Positions 1-8,893 of a stretch of DNA of 64,000 nucleotides are shown piece after piece. The stretch's first letter is position 1; each line of letters opens with the position of its first letter. The notes under the pieces were generated by a model, which saw only the letters and a program-made list of their open reading frames with translations, ran no database searches and had not been told where the DNA came from. Source of the DNA: Azospirillum endophyticum (lineage in GTDB: Bacteria > Pseudomonadota > Alphaproteobacteria > Azospirillales > Azospirillaceae); NCBI RefSeq assembly GCF_016595245.1, contig NZ_JAENHM010000049.1, forward strand, positions 21,499-85,498. The letters run 5' to 3'. A program made the position numbers and the translations under genes.

Positions 1-1077
1 GACAGCCTGTCCAGCAGCGAACCCAGCAATGACCAGGGCGACAGCTTCGCCGGGCCGCAGTTTCCCTATGAGGAGGTGCGGGACTATTTCCACTACTGCA
101 ACAATTACATCGACCCGCTGGACGAGGCGGCGGAGCGGCTGTGGGACTCCCAGAAGATCCATTCCGGATCGTTGCTGAACGAGCTGGCCGCCTATCTGAA
201 GCGGCGCCACGACGTGCGGGTGAAGATCGTCGCCGACGAGGCCGGCGATACCGCCATGCGCAGCTACGACGCCACGACCGCCACGCTGCGGCTGTCGGCG
301 CTGCTGACCAGTTCCAGCCGCGCCTTCCACATGGCGAACCAGATCGCGCTGCTGGAGTTCGGCGAGCAGATCGACGAGCTGGTGGATCAGGCGAAATTCT
401 CCAGCGAGGATGCCCGCTCGATCTGCCGGGTCGGGCTGGCGAACTATTTCGCCGGCGCCCTGGTGCTGCCCTACCGCGCCTTCGCGGCCCAGGCCCGCGC
501 GCTGCGCCACGACGTCGAGCAGTTGCAGAGCCGCTTCTCCGCCAGCTTCGAGCAGGTCTGCCACCGGCTGTCGACCCTGCAGCGGCCGGGGGCGCGCGGC
601 CTGCCCTTCTACTTCGTGCGGGTCGACATGGCCGGCAACATCACCAAGCGCCATTCCGCCACCCGCTTCCACTTCGCCCGCTTCGGCGGTGCCTGCCCGC
701 TGTGGAACGTGCACGAGGCCTTCGCCCAGCCCGGCAAGATCCTGGTGCAGTTCGCCCAGATGCCCGACCGCACCGCCTATATCAGCATCGCCCGCACCGT
801 GACCAAGCGCGGCGGCGCCTATCTGAAGCCGTCGCGCCAGTTCGCCGTCGGGCTGGGCTGCGAAGCCAGCCATGCGCCGGAGCTGGTCTATGCCGCCGGC
901 ATCGACATCACCGACCTGAAGGCGGCGGTGCCGATCGGCGTCAACTGCCGCCTGTGCGAGCGCACCGACTGCCAGCAGCGCGCCTTCCCGCCGATCGGCA
1001 GCGAGCTGCGGGTGGACGAGCATCACCGCAGCTTCGTCCCTTACCTGTTCAACCCACCGGACGTCCCGCCCCGCTGA
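1..1077 (+). CDS. ScfR/RamB-like short-chain acyl-CoA responsive regulator, 5'-truncated by the window
   Basis: The frame is open from base 1, so the start and the N-terminal XRE-type DNA-binding part lie outside the window; 358 residues are visible. A GTG at 76 is possible, but the residues before it (FPYEEVRDYF) continue the family sequence, so it is not the true start. The visible part has an IrrE/ImmA-like segment (SRAFHMANQIALLEF, with His but no complete HExxH) and a C-terminal DUF2083 region with the typical CRLCER...C cysteine group near the end. Known members (RamB, ScfR, PrpC regulators) sense acyl-CoA and control short-chain fatty-acid use. The target here is unknown. Confidence 0.85.
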   Translation, partial: DSLSSSEPSNDQGDSFAGPQFPYEEVRDYFHYCNNYIDPLDEAAERLWDSQKIHSGSLLNELAAYLKRRHDVRVKIVADEAGDTAMRSYDATTATLRLSALLTSSSRAFHMANQIALLEFGEQIDELVDQAKFSSEDARSICRVGLANYFAGALVLPYRAFAAQARALRHDVEQLQSRFSASFEQVCHRLSTLQRPGARGLPFYFVRVDMAGNITKRHSATRFHFARFGGACPLWNVHEAFAQPGKILVQFAQMPDRTAYISIARTVTKRGGAYLKPSRQFAVGLGCEASHAPELVYAAGIDITDLKAAVPIGVNCRLCERTDCQQRAFPPIGSELRVDEHHRSFVPYLFNPPDVPPR

Positions 1078-1211
1078 GCGTAGCATCCTTGCAAGGGACC
1101 GGTTGGCCCGCGACTTGCTGAGAACTGGTCGCAAGACCGGAAAGGCGGTGCCTTCGGGCATTTCCCGGCCCGGTCGCTGCAAGCTGCTTCGCATTTTGCC
1201 AATGGCGGGCC

Positions 1212-2090
1212 ATGGACGGTGACAATCTGCATCACGCTTCCGACCGGCAGAGGACGGCCTTCGCTCCGGAAGCGCTGGCCCGCATGCTGTCGGTGTCGAC
1301 CGCAACGCTGGCCCGGGGACGGGGCATCGCGCTGGACGTCAGCGTGCTGACCGGAACGCCGCCGCGGCTGGTCGGCGATGCGGAGACGGCGGGCGCGCTG
1401 TGCAACGCGCTCGCCGCCAGCGCCATCGCCAGTTCCGGTCCCGGGCGATTGGACATCCGCCTGTCGGCCCTGCCGGCGGGGGACGAACGCGTGACCCTGC
1501 GGGCGGAGCTGACCGGCCGGTTCGACACCCAGGGCGAAAGTGGCTTCGGGCAGGAACTCGCCGGCCGCCTGCTGGCGGCGCTGGGGTCGCGGATGACCGT
1601 GGAACAGGAAGCCGACGGCTTGCGGCGGGCGGTGCTGGACATGCCGGCCGCCCTGCCGTCGCGCGCCACTGACGCCGAGCGGCTGATGAACTGGGCGCGC
1701 GCGCGCGGCGGCCGGCTGCTGGTGGTGGACGACAGCGCCACCAACCGCCTTGTGGTGGCCGGGCTGCTGGCCAAGGCCGGCTTCTCCGTCGAGACGGCCA
1801 ATGGCGGGGCGGAGGCGGTCGAAGCGGTTTCCCAGGCGCCGGTGCCGCCCGAAGCGGTGCTGATGGACGTCGCCATGCCGGACATGGACGGGCTGACCGC
1901 CACCGCCACCATCCGTCGGCTGGGCGATGAGCGGGCCCGCATCCCGATCATCGCCGTCACCGCCAACGCCCTGCCGGAGGACCGCGTCCGCTGTCTCGCC
2001 GCCGGGATGAACGACTATCTGACCAAGCCGGTCCGCCGCGCCGAGCTGCTGGGCGCCCTGGAGCGCTGGCTGGCGCCGCAGCCAGCCTGA
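1212..2090 (+). CDS. Degenerate histidine-kinase ATPase domain fused to a response-regulator receiver domain
   Basis: This protein has 292 residues. Residues about 20-145 follow the layout of a HATPase_c domain: a helix, 'PPRLVGDAE', then an N-box-like 'LCNALAASAI'. The N-box Asn/Lys pattern, the DTGxGI G1 box and the GLGL G2 box are all missing. No HisKA dimerisation/His domain is present. Residues 168-288 are a complete receiver: acidic pair D173/D174 (LLVVDD), phosphoacceptor D219 (LMDVAMP), T250 and K272 (TKP). It therefore resembles the tail of a hybrid kinase whose catalytic domain has decayed; it probably accepts phosphate but cannot make it. It starts 134 nt after the previous gene. 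The partner kinase is not nearby. Confidence 0.8.
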   Translation: MDGDNLHHASDRQRTAFAPEALARMLSVSTATLARGRGIALDVSVLTGTPPRLVGDAETAGALCNALAASAIASSGPGRLDIRLSALPAGDERVTLRAELTGRFDTQGESGFGQELAGRLLAALGSRMTVEQEADGLRRAVLDMPAALPSRATDAERLMNWARARGGRLLVVDDSATNRLVVAGLLAKAGFSVETANGGAEAVEAVSQAPVPPEAVLMDVAMPDMDGLTATATIRRLGDERARIPIIAVTANALPEDRVRCLAAGMNDYLTKPVRRAELLGALERWLAPQPA

Positions 2091-2103
2091 AGGGTGCGAC
2101 AAA

Positions 2104-2264
2104 CGCCCTCTCCCGTCCCGGGAGAGGGAGGGGACCCGCGCCGAAGGCGTGGGGAGGGTGAGGGGTATAGCAAGAATCCGAAACCGCATGGTTCCTTGGA
2201 TCACCCCTCACCCTTCCCAAGCTCCGCTTGGGCCCCTTCCCTCTCCCGGGGCGGGAGAGGGGAT
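2104..2264. repeat. Palindromic CCCTCTCCC-type intergenic repeat
   Basis: Two hairpins, CCCTCTCCC(2106-2114)/GGGAGAGGG(2120-2128) and CCCTCTCCC(2239-2247)/GGGAGAGGG(2253-2261), flank a third one, CCCAAG/CTTGGG (2216-2232). The outer arms GGGAGGGTGAGGGGT (about 2152-2166) and ACCCCTCACCCTTCCC (2203-2218) also pair, so the whole block can fold as one long stem. It lies between the converging ends of the receiver-protein gene and the DUF924 gene and may end transcription from both sides. Relatives occur at 14010, 42265 and 63930. Confidence 0.75.
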
Positions 2265-2329
2265 TATTTCATGGCCACGGAAGTAGAGAGCCAGTGGCGC
2301 CCTACGCTCCAAAACCGGTCCGGCGCTCC

Positions 2330-2881
2330 TCAAAAAGATGCGTCGGGCTCCGTCAGGAACGCCTCCTCCTCCGGCGTGCTCGGGCGGCCGAGGATGGCGT
2401 TGCGGTGGGGGAAGCGGCCGAAGCGCGCGATGATCTCGCGGTGGCGCCGGGCATAACGCAGCGTGGTCTCGTCAGCCACCCGTTCGGTGAAGAGGGCGAC
2501 GGAGCGGTCCTGGCTCGCCATGTCCTCGTGATGCTCGTAGGGCAGGTAGAGGAAGATCCGCTCGTCCGTGGTGCATTCCAGATCGAATCCGCTGGCCACG
2601 GCATGGTCGCTGACGCCCCGCGCCATGCCGTCGGTGGCGAAGGCCCGCGGATCGTCGCGGAAGATGTTGCGCGGCACCTGATCCAGCAGCACGCAGAGCG
2701 CGATGCAGCCGTCGACATCCTCCCTCCAGTGATCGTACTCACCCCGCGCCGCCGCCTCGTAATGCGGTCCCAGCGTGTCGGCGACCGCCCGGTCGAAACT
2801 GACCGATTTGCGGAACCAGTAGGGTTTCATCGCCTCGTCGAACCAGAAATCGACGATCTCGTCGATCAGACTGTCCACCAT
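2330..2881 (-). CDS. DUF924 family protein
   Basis: This is a 183-residue soluble protein matching the usual DUF924 length. Typical features are the N-terminal 'VDFWFDEAMKPYWFRKS' and 'FD' start, the central 'LDQVPRNIFRDDPRAFATD' signature, and 'YLPYEHHEDMASQDRSV' near residue 120. The family folds as an all-helical TPR-like bundle and has no settled biochemical role. The gene lies downstream of the petABC terminator, so it is probably transcribed separately. No ligand-binding motif can be named. Confidence 0.88.
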   Translation of the reverse strand: MVDSLIDEIVDFWFDEAMKPYWFRKSVSFDRAVADTLGPHYEAAARGEYDHWREDVDGCIALCVLLDQVPRNIFRDDPRAFATDGMARGVSDHAVASGFDLECTTDERIFLYLPYEHHEDMASQDRSVALFTERVADETTLRYARRHREIIARFGRFPHRNAILGRPSTPEEEAFLTEPDASF

Positions 2882-2925
2882 CGTTCTCTCCGCCTCCTTG
2901 TGCGCCGCCCGACGACGAGTTCCCC

Positions 2926-2959
2926 AAAAAAGAACAGGGCGCCCGAAAGGGGCGCCCTG
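2926..2959 (-). terminator. Rho-independent terminator of the petABC operon
   Basis: On the minus strand a perfect 10-bp GC stem, CAGGGCGCCC (2935-2944) with GGGCGCCCTG (2950-2959), closes a 5-nt loop. Six T residues follow (A-run 2926-2931 on the plus strand). It sits 36 nt after the petC stop codon. Confidence 0.9.
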
Positions 2960-2994
2960 TCCATGTCCTAAATCGCCTCACCGGGCCATCGGGC

Positions 2995-3756
2995 TCAGTG
3001 CAGCGTGCTCCACATCTTGCGCTTCACGGCGTACATCAGGCCGGCCAGCACCAGCAGGAACAGGATGACCTTGACGCCCATCTGCTTGCGGGCATCCAGG
3101 TGCGGTTCCGCGACGAAGGTCAGGAAGGTCGCCACGTCGTGGGCCTGCTGCTCCACCGTCGCCTTGGTGCCGTCGGCGAAGGTGACGCCGTCGGGCTGCA
3201 GGATGTTCGGCATGCCGACCTGATGGCCGGGGAACACCTTGTTGTAGTTCATGCCCTCCATCACATGGACGTCGGGTGGCGGTTCCTCGAAGCCGGTGAG
3301 GAAGGCGTAGATGTAGTCCTCGCCGCCGACGCGGGCCTTCGCCATCAGCGACAGGTCGGGCGGCAGGGCGCCGCCGTTGGCCGCACGGGCCGCCTGGTCG
3401 TTGGGGAACGGCGACGGGAAGCGGTCGGCCGGAACGCCCGGACGCATGAACATCTCGCCGGCGTCGTTCGGACCGGCATGGACCTCATAGCCGGCGGCGA
3501 TGCCCTTCAGCTCGTCTTCCTTGAAGCCGATGCCGGCCAGCGTGCGGATCGGCGCCAGATGCATGGAATGGCAGGCCGAGCAGACTTCCTTGTAGATCTG
3601 GAAGCCGCGCTGCGCCGCCGCCTTGTCGATGGTGCCGAAGATGCCCGCATGCGGCCAGCTCTGCTTGGGGATGTGCACGCCTTCGGCGGCCTGCGCGGCC
3701 CCGGCGATGCCGAGCGCCAGCGCCGCCGAGAGGATTGCAGTCTTCAACGCGCGCAT
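2995..3756 (-). CDS. petC: Cytochrome c1 of the bc1 complex
   Basis: This 253-residue protein is the haem-c subunit of ubiquinol:cytochrome c reductase. It has an N-terminal Sec signal ([23 protein letters not shown]), a CxxCH haem site (VCSACHS) about 45 residues in, and a C-terminal membrane anchor (VKVILFLLVLAGLMYAVKRK), so the haem domain faces the periplasm. The ATG overlaps the petB TGA by one base (TGATG), which implies translational coupling. It is the last gene of the operon and is followed by a strong terminator. Its separate, unfused cyt b/c1 form is the usual one in Rhodospirillales. Confidence 0.96.
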   Translation of the reverse strand: MRALKTAILSAALALGIAGAAQAAEGVHIPKQSWPHAGIFGTIDKAAAQRGFQIYKEVCSACHSMHLAPIRTLAGIGFKEDELKGIAAGYEVHAGPNDAGEMFMRPGVPADRFPSPFPNDQAARAANGGALPPDLSLMAKARVGGEDYIYAFLTGFEEPPPDVHVMEGMNYNKVFPGHQVGMPNILQPDGVTFADGTKATVEQQAHDVATFLTFVAEPHLDARKQMGVKVILFLLVLAGLMYAVKRKMWSTLH

Positions 3757-5024
3757 CAGGCCTTCTCCATCGGCTTGGCATGGGCGCCGGCGGCGATGGC
3801 GCCCCCGCCCTTCAGAACGGACTCGGAGATGCTGTTGGGAAGCGGACGCGGACGCTCCAGCTTGCCCAGCACCGGCAGCAGGACCAGGAAGTGGAAGAAG
3901 TAATAGAAGGTGCCGATGCGCGCGATGATCAGCCAGGAGCCCTCGGCCGGCTGCGAACCGGCATAGCCCAGGATCAGGGCGTCGATGGCCAGGATCCAGA
4001 AGAACTGGCGGTAGACCGGGCGGAACTTGCAACTGCGGACCTTGGAGCGGTCGAGCCACGGCAGGAAGAACAGCAGCGCGATCGAGCCGAACATCGCCAG
4101 CACGCCGCCCAGCTTGTCCGGGATCGCGCGCAGCATGGCGTAGAAGGGCAGGAAGTACCATTCCGGCACGATGTGCGCCGGGGTCACCAGCGGGTTGGCC
4201 GGGATGTAGTTGTCCGGATGGCCCATGTAGTTCGGCATGAAGAACACGAACACCGCGAAGATGATCATGAAGATCACCACGGCGAAGCCGTCCTTGACCG
4301 TGACGTAGGGGTTGAACGGGACGGTGTCCTGCGGACCCTTGGGGTCGATGCCGAGCGGGTTGTTGGACCCGCAGACATGCAGCGCCGCCGTGTGCAGGAT
4401 CACCAGGCCCAGCAGGACGAAGGGCAGCAGGAAGTGCAGCGCGAAGAAGCGGTTCAGCGTCGGGTTGTCGACCGAGAAGCCGCCCCACAGCAGCGTGACG
4501 ATCGGGTCGCCGACGATCGGGAAGGCCGAGAACAGGTTCGTGATGACGGTGGCGCCCCAGAAGCTCATCTGGCCCCAGGGCAGCACGTAGCCCATGAAGG
4601 CGGTGCCCATCATGACGAGGAAGATGAGGACGCCCAGGATCCACAGGATCTCGCGCGGGGCCTTGTAGGAGCCGTAATAGAGCCCGCGGAACATGTGGAT
4701 GTAGACGGCGATGAAGAACATCGACGCGCCGTTGGCGTGGACGTAGCGGATCAGCCAGCCGTAATTGACGTCGCGCATGATGCGCTCGACCGAATCGAAG
4801 GCCAGCGAGGTGTGCGACGAGTACTGCATCGCCAGGAACAGGCCGGTGGCGATCATGATGACCAGCATGATGCCGGCGATGGCACCGAACGCCCACAGAT
4901 AGTTGACGTTCCGCGGCATCGGGTAGTGGTTGTACTCGTGATCCAGCATCGTGAAGATCGGCAGGCGGCTGTCGATCCAGTTCACGACCGGATTCTTGAA
5001 CTTTGTGGCTTGAACCTGAGCCAT
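3756..5024 (-). CDS. petB: Cytochrome b subunit of the bc1 complex
   Basis: The 422-residue integral membrane subunit carries two b haems and the quinol sites. Visible marks are the haem-ligand helices ('[11 protein letters not shown]', 'AVYIHMFRG', '[17 protein letters not shown]') and the Qo-site PEWY motif in '[16 protein letters not shown]'. The frame is open 17 codons further up, but the start MAQVQATKF at 5024 has GGAGA just upstream and matches the family N-terminus. The start lies 28 nt after the Rieske gene stop. The full-length, intact gene fits an aerobic or photosynthesis-type electron transport chain. Confidence 0.96.
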   Translation of the reverse strand: MAQVQATKFKNPVVNWIDSRLPIFTMLDHEYNHYPMPRNVNYLWAFGAIAGIMLVIMIATGLFLAMQYSSHTSLAFDSVERIMRDVNYGWLIRYVHANGASMFFIAVYIHMFRGLYYGSYKAPREILWILGVLIFLVMMGTAFMGYVLPWGQMSFWGATVITNLFSAFPIVGDPIVTLLWGGFSVDNPTLNRFFALHFLLPFVLLGLVILHTAALHVCGSNNPLGIDPKGPQDTVPFNPYVTVKDGFAVVIFMIIFAVFVFFMPNYMGHPDNYIPANPLVTPAHIVPEWYFLPFYAMLRAIPDKLGGVLAMFGSIALLFFLPWLDRSKVRSCKFRPVYRQFFWILAIDALILGYAGSQPAEGSWLIIARIGTFYYFFHFLVLLPVLGKLERPRPLPNSISESVLKGGGAIAAGAHAKPMEKA

Positions 5025-5052
5025 CTCGGGGTCTCCAGAACCGTTGTGCCGC

Positions 5053-5622
5053 TTAACCGAGCCGGATCTTGGCATCGCCGGTGAAGGCGTAGGTCGGAAG
5101 GACGAGGTTGGCGGGGGCCGGGCCCTTGCGGATGCGGCCGGCGGTGTCGTAGTGCGAGCCGTGGCAGGGGCAGAACCACCCGCCGTAGTCGCCGCGCGGA
5201 TCGGTGACCTTCTGCCCGAGCGGCACGCAGCCCAGATGCGTGCAGATGCCGATGACGATCAGCCATTCCGGCTTCTTCACGCGGGCATCGTCGGCAACCG
5301 GATCGCGCAGATCGCCCAGGTTGACCGTCTTGGCGGATTCGATCTCCTCGGCGGTGCGGTGGCGGACAAAGACAGGCTTTCCGCGCCAAGTGACCGTGAT
5401 CGCCTGCCCCACGGCCACGGGGGCCAGATCGACGTCGATGGAGGCAAGCGCCAGGGTGTCGGCCGCCGGGTTCAGGCTGTCGATGAAGGGCCAGGCCGCG
5501 GAGGCCGCCCCGACGACGCCGACCGCACCGGTGGCAAGATACAGAAAATCGCGGCGGGAACCCCCCTCGCCGCCGGAGGCCGCGTGGCCACCCGTCCCGG
5601 GCGGATGCGTGGTCTGAGCCAT
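5053..5622 (-). CDS. petA: Rieske iron-sulfur subunit of the bc1 complex
   Basis: This 189-residue protein transfers electrons from quinol to cytochrome c1. A twin-arginine motif and membrane anchor lie at the N-terminus ([20 protein letters not shown]). The two [2Fe-2S] ligand loops CTHLGC and CPCHGS are both complete. I take the start at 5622 (MAQTTHPPG), preceded by GAGGAG, rather than a start six codons earlier. It is the first gene of petABC. The promoter should lie in the 240-nt gap shared with divergent trmL. Confidence 0.95.
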   Translation of the reverse strand: MAQTTHPPGTGGHAASGGEGGSRRDFLYLATGAVGVVGAASAAWPFIDSLNPAADTLALASIDVDLAPVAVGQAITVTWRGKPVFVRHRTAEEIESAKTVNLGDLRDPVADDARVKKPEWLIVIGICTHLGCVPLGQKVTDPRGDYGGWFCPCHGSHYDTAGRIRKGPAPANLVLPTYAFTGDAKIRLG

Positions 5623-5862
5623 AAGCCTGTTTCTCCTCAAGGCATGCCCGACGCCCTTTGCCCGCGCCGGACGACCGATGGACCGTATCTACTCTGTGGC
5701 GCGGCAAGCCCGCCCGCCGGAAGGAAAACCCCCAGGCACGCCGCGTCCTGCCGGAGTGGGTATCTCCAGCTTCAGACCTGCGGTATACCGTCGCGTCGGC
5801 ATCTTGGAAAGTCCTTGGCCGGGAGACAATTTGTCGCGTGTGCGAAGGGCTTGAACATTTGT

Positions 5863-6345
5863 ATGCAAAACAAACACTTCGAAGCAAGGCCCACGTTGCG
5901 CCTCGTGCTGTACGAACCCGACATTCCGCAGAACGCCGGGACCCTGATGCGACTCGCGGCGGGGCTGGGCGTGGCGCTCGACTTGATCGAGCCTTGCGGC
6001 TTCGTGCTGGATGACCGCCGGCTGCGGCGCGCCGGGATGGATTATCTGGACCATCTCGACTGGACCCGGCACAGCTCATGGTCCGCATACCGGGCGGCGC
6101 CGCAGTCCGGGCGGCTGGTGCTGCTGACCACGCGGGCGGCGATCCCCTACACCGACTTCCGCTTCGCCCCCGGCGACCGCCTGCTGGTCGGGCGCGAGAG
6201 CGCCGGGGTGCCGGACGAGGTGCATGACGCCGCCGACGCCCGGCTGGTGATCCCCATGGTGCCGCCCGCCCGGTCCTTGAACGTTGCGGTCAGCGCGGCG
6301 ATGGTGTTGGGTGAGGCCTTGCGGCAGACTGCCGCAACAGGATAG
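5863..6345 (+). CDS. trmL: tRNA (cytidine34-2'-O)-methyltransferase, SPOUT family
   Basis: The 160-residue SPOUT enzyme would methylate the wobble base ribose of tRNA-Leu isoacceptors. The family signature is complete: 'LYEPDIPQNAGTLMRL' at the N-terminus, 'GFVLDDRRLRRAGMDY', the SAM knot motif 'VGRESAGVP', and 'RSLNVAVSAAMVLGEALR' at the end. The frame is open far upstream, but homology begins at MQNKHFEARPTLRLVLYEP (ATG 5863). The gene is divergent from petABC; this adjacency recurs in relatives as far as I recall. Confidence 0.92.
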   Translation: MQNKHFEARPTLRLVLYEPDIPQNAGTLMRLAAGLGVALDLIEPCGFVLDDRRLRRAGMDYLDHLDWTRHSSWSAYRAAPQSGRLVLLTTRAAIPYTDFRFAPGDRLLVGRESAGVPDEVHDAADARLVIPMVPPARSLNVAVSAAMVLGEALRQTAATG

Positions 6346-6402
6346 GCGACAGACTGCCGCATTCGCCGCCGAAGCTCCCGCACAGCCGGAACCGCCATCG
6401 TC

Positions 6403-7290
6403 ATGACCGCCGCCACGACCGTCGACGCCAGCATCATCGAAGACCGCAAGGCCCGCGCCGCCGCCTGGTTCCGGGAGCTGCGCGACCGTATCTGCGCCGC
6501 CTTCGAGACGCTGGAGGACGAGCTGACCGGCACCCATGCCGACCTGCCCCCCGGCCGGTTCGAGCGCAAGAGCTGGGACCGCCCCGACCATGGCGGCGGC
6601 GAGGGCGGCGGCGGCACGATGTCGGTGATGAAGGGCCGGGTGTTCGAGAAGGTCGGGGTCAACATCTCGACCGTCCACGGCACCTTCAGCCCGGAATTCC
6701 GCGCCAACATCCCCGGCGCCGCCGAAACCGGCGCGTTCTGGGCGGCCGGCATCAGCCTGGTCGCGCACATGCGCTCGCCGCTGGTGCCGGCGGCCCACAT
6801 GAACACCCGCCACATCGTAACGACCAAGGGCTGGTTCGGCGGCGGCGCCGACCTGACGCCGATGGTGCAGGACGAGCGGGACACCGCCGATTTCCATGCC
6901 GGGCTGCAGGCTGCCTGCGACCGCCACGACCTGGACTATTACCCGCGCTACAAGGAGTGGTGCGACCGCTATTTCTTCCTGCCCCACCGGGGCGAGGCGC
7001 GCGGCGTCGGCGGCATCTTCTTCGACCAGCTCGATTCGGGGGACTGGGAGGCCGACTTCGCCTTCACCCGCGACGTCGGCACCGCCTTCCTGGAGACCTA
7101 TGCGGACCTGGTCCGCCGCCACATGAACCGGCCCTGGACGGCGGAGCAGCGGGAGCACCAGCTGGTCCGCCGCGGCCGCTACGTCGAGTTCAACCTGCTC
7201 TACGACCGCGGCACCACTTTCGGCCTCAAGACCGGTGGCAACACCGAGGCGATCCTGATGAGCCTGCCGCCCGAGGTGAAGTGGCCCTGA
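6403..7290 (+). CDS. hemF: Oxygen-dependent coproporphyrinogen III oxidase
   Basis: The 295-residue enzyme decarboxylates coproporphyrinogen III to protoporphyrinogen IX using O2 in haem synthesis. Recognised blocks are '[19 protein letters not shown]', '[19 protein letters not shown]', 'HKx[14 protein letters not shown]' and the C-terminal '[20 protein letters not shown]'. The length is normal for the family. It follows trmL by 57 nt on the same strand and may be co-transcribed with it. Placing hemF next to the bc1 genes puts haem supply near its consumers. Confidence 0.96.
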   Translation: MTAATTVDASIIEDRKARAAAWFRELRDRICAAFETLEDELTGTHADLPPGRFERKSWDRPDHGGGEGGGGTMSVMKGRVFEKVGVNISTVHGTFSPEFRANIPGAAETGAFWAAGISLVAHMRSPLVPAAHMNTRHIVTTKGWFGGGADLTPMVQDERDTADFHAGLQAACDRHDLDYYPRYKEWCDRYFFLPHRGEARGVGGIFFDQLDSGDWEADFAFTRDVGTAFLETYADLVRRHMNRPWTAEQREHQLVRRGRYVEFNLLYDRGTTFGLKTGGNTEAILMSLPPEVKWP

Positions 7291-7318
7291 CGCGGCGGCA
7301 GATCCGACGCCCCTTCAG

Positions 7319-7777
7319 CTAGGCTGCCGGACGTGTTGCCCGGTCCGCAGCGGGATAGGCCCCGCCGGGATGGTCGACTCGGCCGGCCCCGGTGCGGAAG
7401 TAACCTGTCGGCGCCGTCCCCAGCGCCTTCTTGAACATCACGATGAAGGCGGTGACCTGTGACTTGGAGATGCCGGTCATGCCCAGAGCCTGGACAAGGT
7501 CGTCGACCTTGCGCGTCGAGATGCCTTGGATCCAGCCTTCCTGGATGACGGCCGTCAGCGCCTTCTCCGCCGTCTTGCGCGGTTCCAGAAAGCTCGGGAA
7601 ATAGGACCCCTGGCGCAGCTTGGGGAGCTTCAGGTCGAGCGTGCCGAGCCGGGTGTCGAACTGGCGCGACCGCGAGCCGTTGCGGTAGGTGGTGAGGGTG
7701 TCGTTGCGCTCGTGCCGGCCGGCGCCGATCAGCGTGTCGACCTCGAAGGCCATCAGCCGGTGCAGCGCATGGAACAC
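7319..7777 (-). pseudogene. IS256-family transposase remnant fused to an AraC-regulator tail
   Basis: The first ~110 residues are the N-terminal third of an IS256/mutator transposase: '[18 protein letters not shown]', '[20 protein letters not shown]', '[20 protein letters not shown]'. The reading then switches without a stop, near 7452, to '[19 protein letters not shown]'. That is the end of an AraC/XylS HTH domain (the 'SAFIxMFKRALGxxPxRY' helix), followed by an unrelated tail. The DDE catalytic core of the transposase and most of the regulator are missing. I read it as a deletion scar joining two broken genes by chance in frame. It opens the mobile-DNA patch downstream of hemF. Confidence 0.85.
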
Positions 7778-7904
7778 GTTCCAAACCTTCGCGAACCCGA
7801 CAGACCCAACGTGCCATCACACCCTCCGGGGCAATCGCCTTTCAACGGGGCAACAGCCAGCAACGCTTGCCGACATAGAAAAAAAATGCACGAATTCGGG
7901 CCGG

Positions 7905-8095
7905 GGATTCGGACAACCGAGCCGCACCCCGCGCGCCTTCGCCGCCGCAAGAGCCGCGAGAATATGGATCGCGAACCGGGAAGCTTCCGGCATGTCCACG
8001 GCTCAGAAATCTACGCCGCTCTCCATCAGGTTCGCGATGAAAGCGACGTTGCGCGAGAATTGGTCAAGCCGGGCGATCAATAGGATCGCTCGGTG
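7905..8095 (-). pseudogene. Serine recombinase (resolvase) middle fragment with internal stop and deletion
   Basis: The minus strand reads 'HRAILLIARLDQFSRN', 'VAFIANLMESGVDF', a TGA stop, 'AVDMPEASRFAIHILA' and then directly 'ALAAAKARGVRLGCPNPR'. Each block is a known stretch of the resolvase catalytic domain and its helix E region. The usual 'AEHERxxISxRTK' between the last two blocks is deleted, and there is no start. It cannot be functional. It sits just beyond the toxin gene end and complements the part missing from the recombinase remnant at 8894-9406. Confidence 0.82.
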
Positions 8096-8120
8096 TCCTC
8101 GGTGTCGCCGACCGCACCGG

Positions 8121-8554
8121 TCACAAGTCGGGAAGCTGCACCACCCGTAACGCCTCCGTCGATCGGATGCCCCGGTCGTTCGTCACGAGCGCATCGCATT
8201 CGTCCTCGATGGCGGATGCCGCATGGATGGCGTCTATGAGCTCATCCCATGTGCCGCCCCGAGCTTCGCGGCTTGCTTCAAGGTTTCCGCTTCTACCGGC
8301 AGGAGGCGGAAGAGCTCCACATCATCGAACAGGCTTTCGAACCACCCGACGGAATCGGCCCGACCGCGCTTGTACGCTCCGTACAGGCATTCGCCGATGG
8401 CGACTTCGCTCGTGACGAGCTCGATACCCCGCGTTTCGGCATACTCGAACAGCGTCTCGGCAAGCCGTTGGCTCTCCTCTTCGCCTTCGATGAAATAGAT
8501 GATGACGTTTGAATCGACGTAAATTTTCCGTGCCGCCGCGACGGTACTATTCAT
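8121..8554 (-). pseudogene. VapC-type PIN-domain toxin, frameshifted
   Basis: From ATG 8554 the frame gives a PIN domain: 'KIYVDSNVIIYFIEG' with the first acidic residue, and 'ELVTSEVAIGECLYGAYKRG' with the conserved Glu. It ends at 'LGAAHGMSS' by a TAG. One base off, from about 8250 down, the expected remainder continues: 'WDELIDAIHAASAIEDECDALVTNDRGIRSTEALRVVQL' in parts, with the LIDAIH and TND acidic motifs, to a TGA at 8121. The total of 434 nt is one base short of whole codons, so a single-base loss near 8243-8256 (or a sequencing error) broke a ~144-residue VapC RNase. It overlaps the antitoxin gene by 8 nt. Confidence 0.85.
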
Positions 8555-8819
8555 CCCCGCGGAACTCGCGCACGTCCGCCTCGATCTCTTCGGCCGAAAG
8601 CGGCCCGTGGCGCCGCGCGCCCGACCCTTTAAGGGCGCGGAGCTTCTCCATGCGGCTCGGCTCCCCGCCCTTCGCGGGAGGCGTGCCCGGCCGATCGAGC
8701 GCGGCTCCGGAACGGCGCCGCACGATTACCGTGACGCGTTCGCCCGGCCGCACGCCCGCGCCGATCAACTGCGCCCCGACGTTCTCCGGGGTTACGTCCA
8801 CCAACACGGCATTCGGCAT
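8547..8819 (-). CDS. VapB-like antitoxin of the PIN-domain pair
   Basis: This 90-residue protein is encoded directly upstream of and overlapping (8 nt) the PIN toxin. The N-terminal part has beta-strand-rich AbrB/SpoVT-like character ('AVLVDVTPENVGAQL', 'GERVTVIVRR'). The charged C-terminus ('PLSAEEIEADVREFRGDE') is typical of toxin-neutralising tails. The first gene of such operons normally binds its own promoter, and a fitting promoter/palindrome lies just upstream. The family assignment rests mainly on gene order and size. Confidence 0.72.
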   Translation of the reverse strand: MPNAVLVDVTPENVGAQLIGAGVRPGERVTVIVRRRSGAALDRPGTPPAKGGEPSRMEKLRALKGSGARRHGPLSAEEIEADVREFRGDE

Positions 8820-8845
8820 CGCCTTCGATCCTTCGGCGTTAAATA

Positions 8846-8880
8846 CCTACAAATTATAGGAGGAGCGGACTGGAAGTCAA
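8846..8880 (-). promoter_or_regulatory. Sigma70 promoter with overlapping palindromic operator for vapBC
   Basis: On the minus strand, TTGACT (8875-8880) and TATAAT (8853-8858) are separated by 16 bp, which is close to consensus and rare in this GC-rich DNA. An imperfect palindrome, CCTATAATTTGTAGG (8846-8860), covers the -10 box. That is where an autoregulating antitoxin complex would be expected to bind. Confidence 0.72.
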
Positions 8881-8893
8881 AAACGCATCCCCT

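Noticed and set aside
5820..5862. FNR- or ArcA-like site before trmL (GACAATTTGTC)
   Set aside because: A short palindrome that does not match TTGAT-N4-ATCAA and has no second support.
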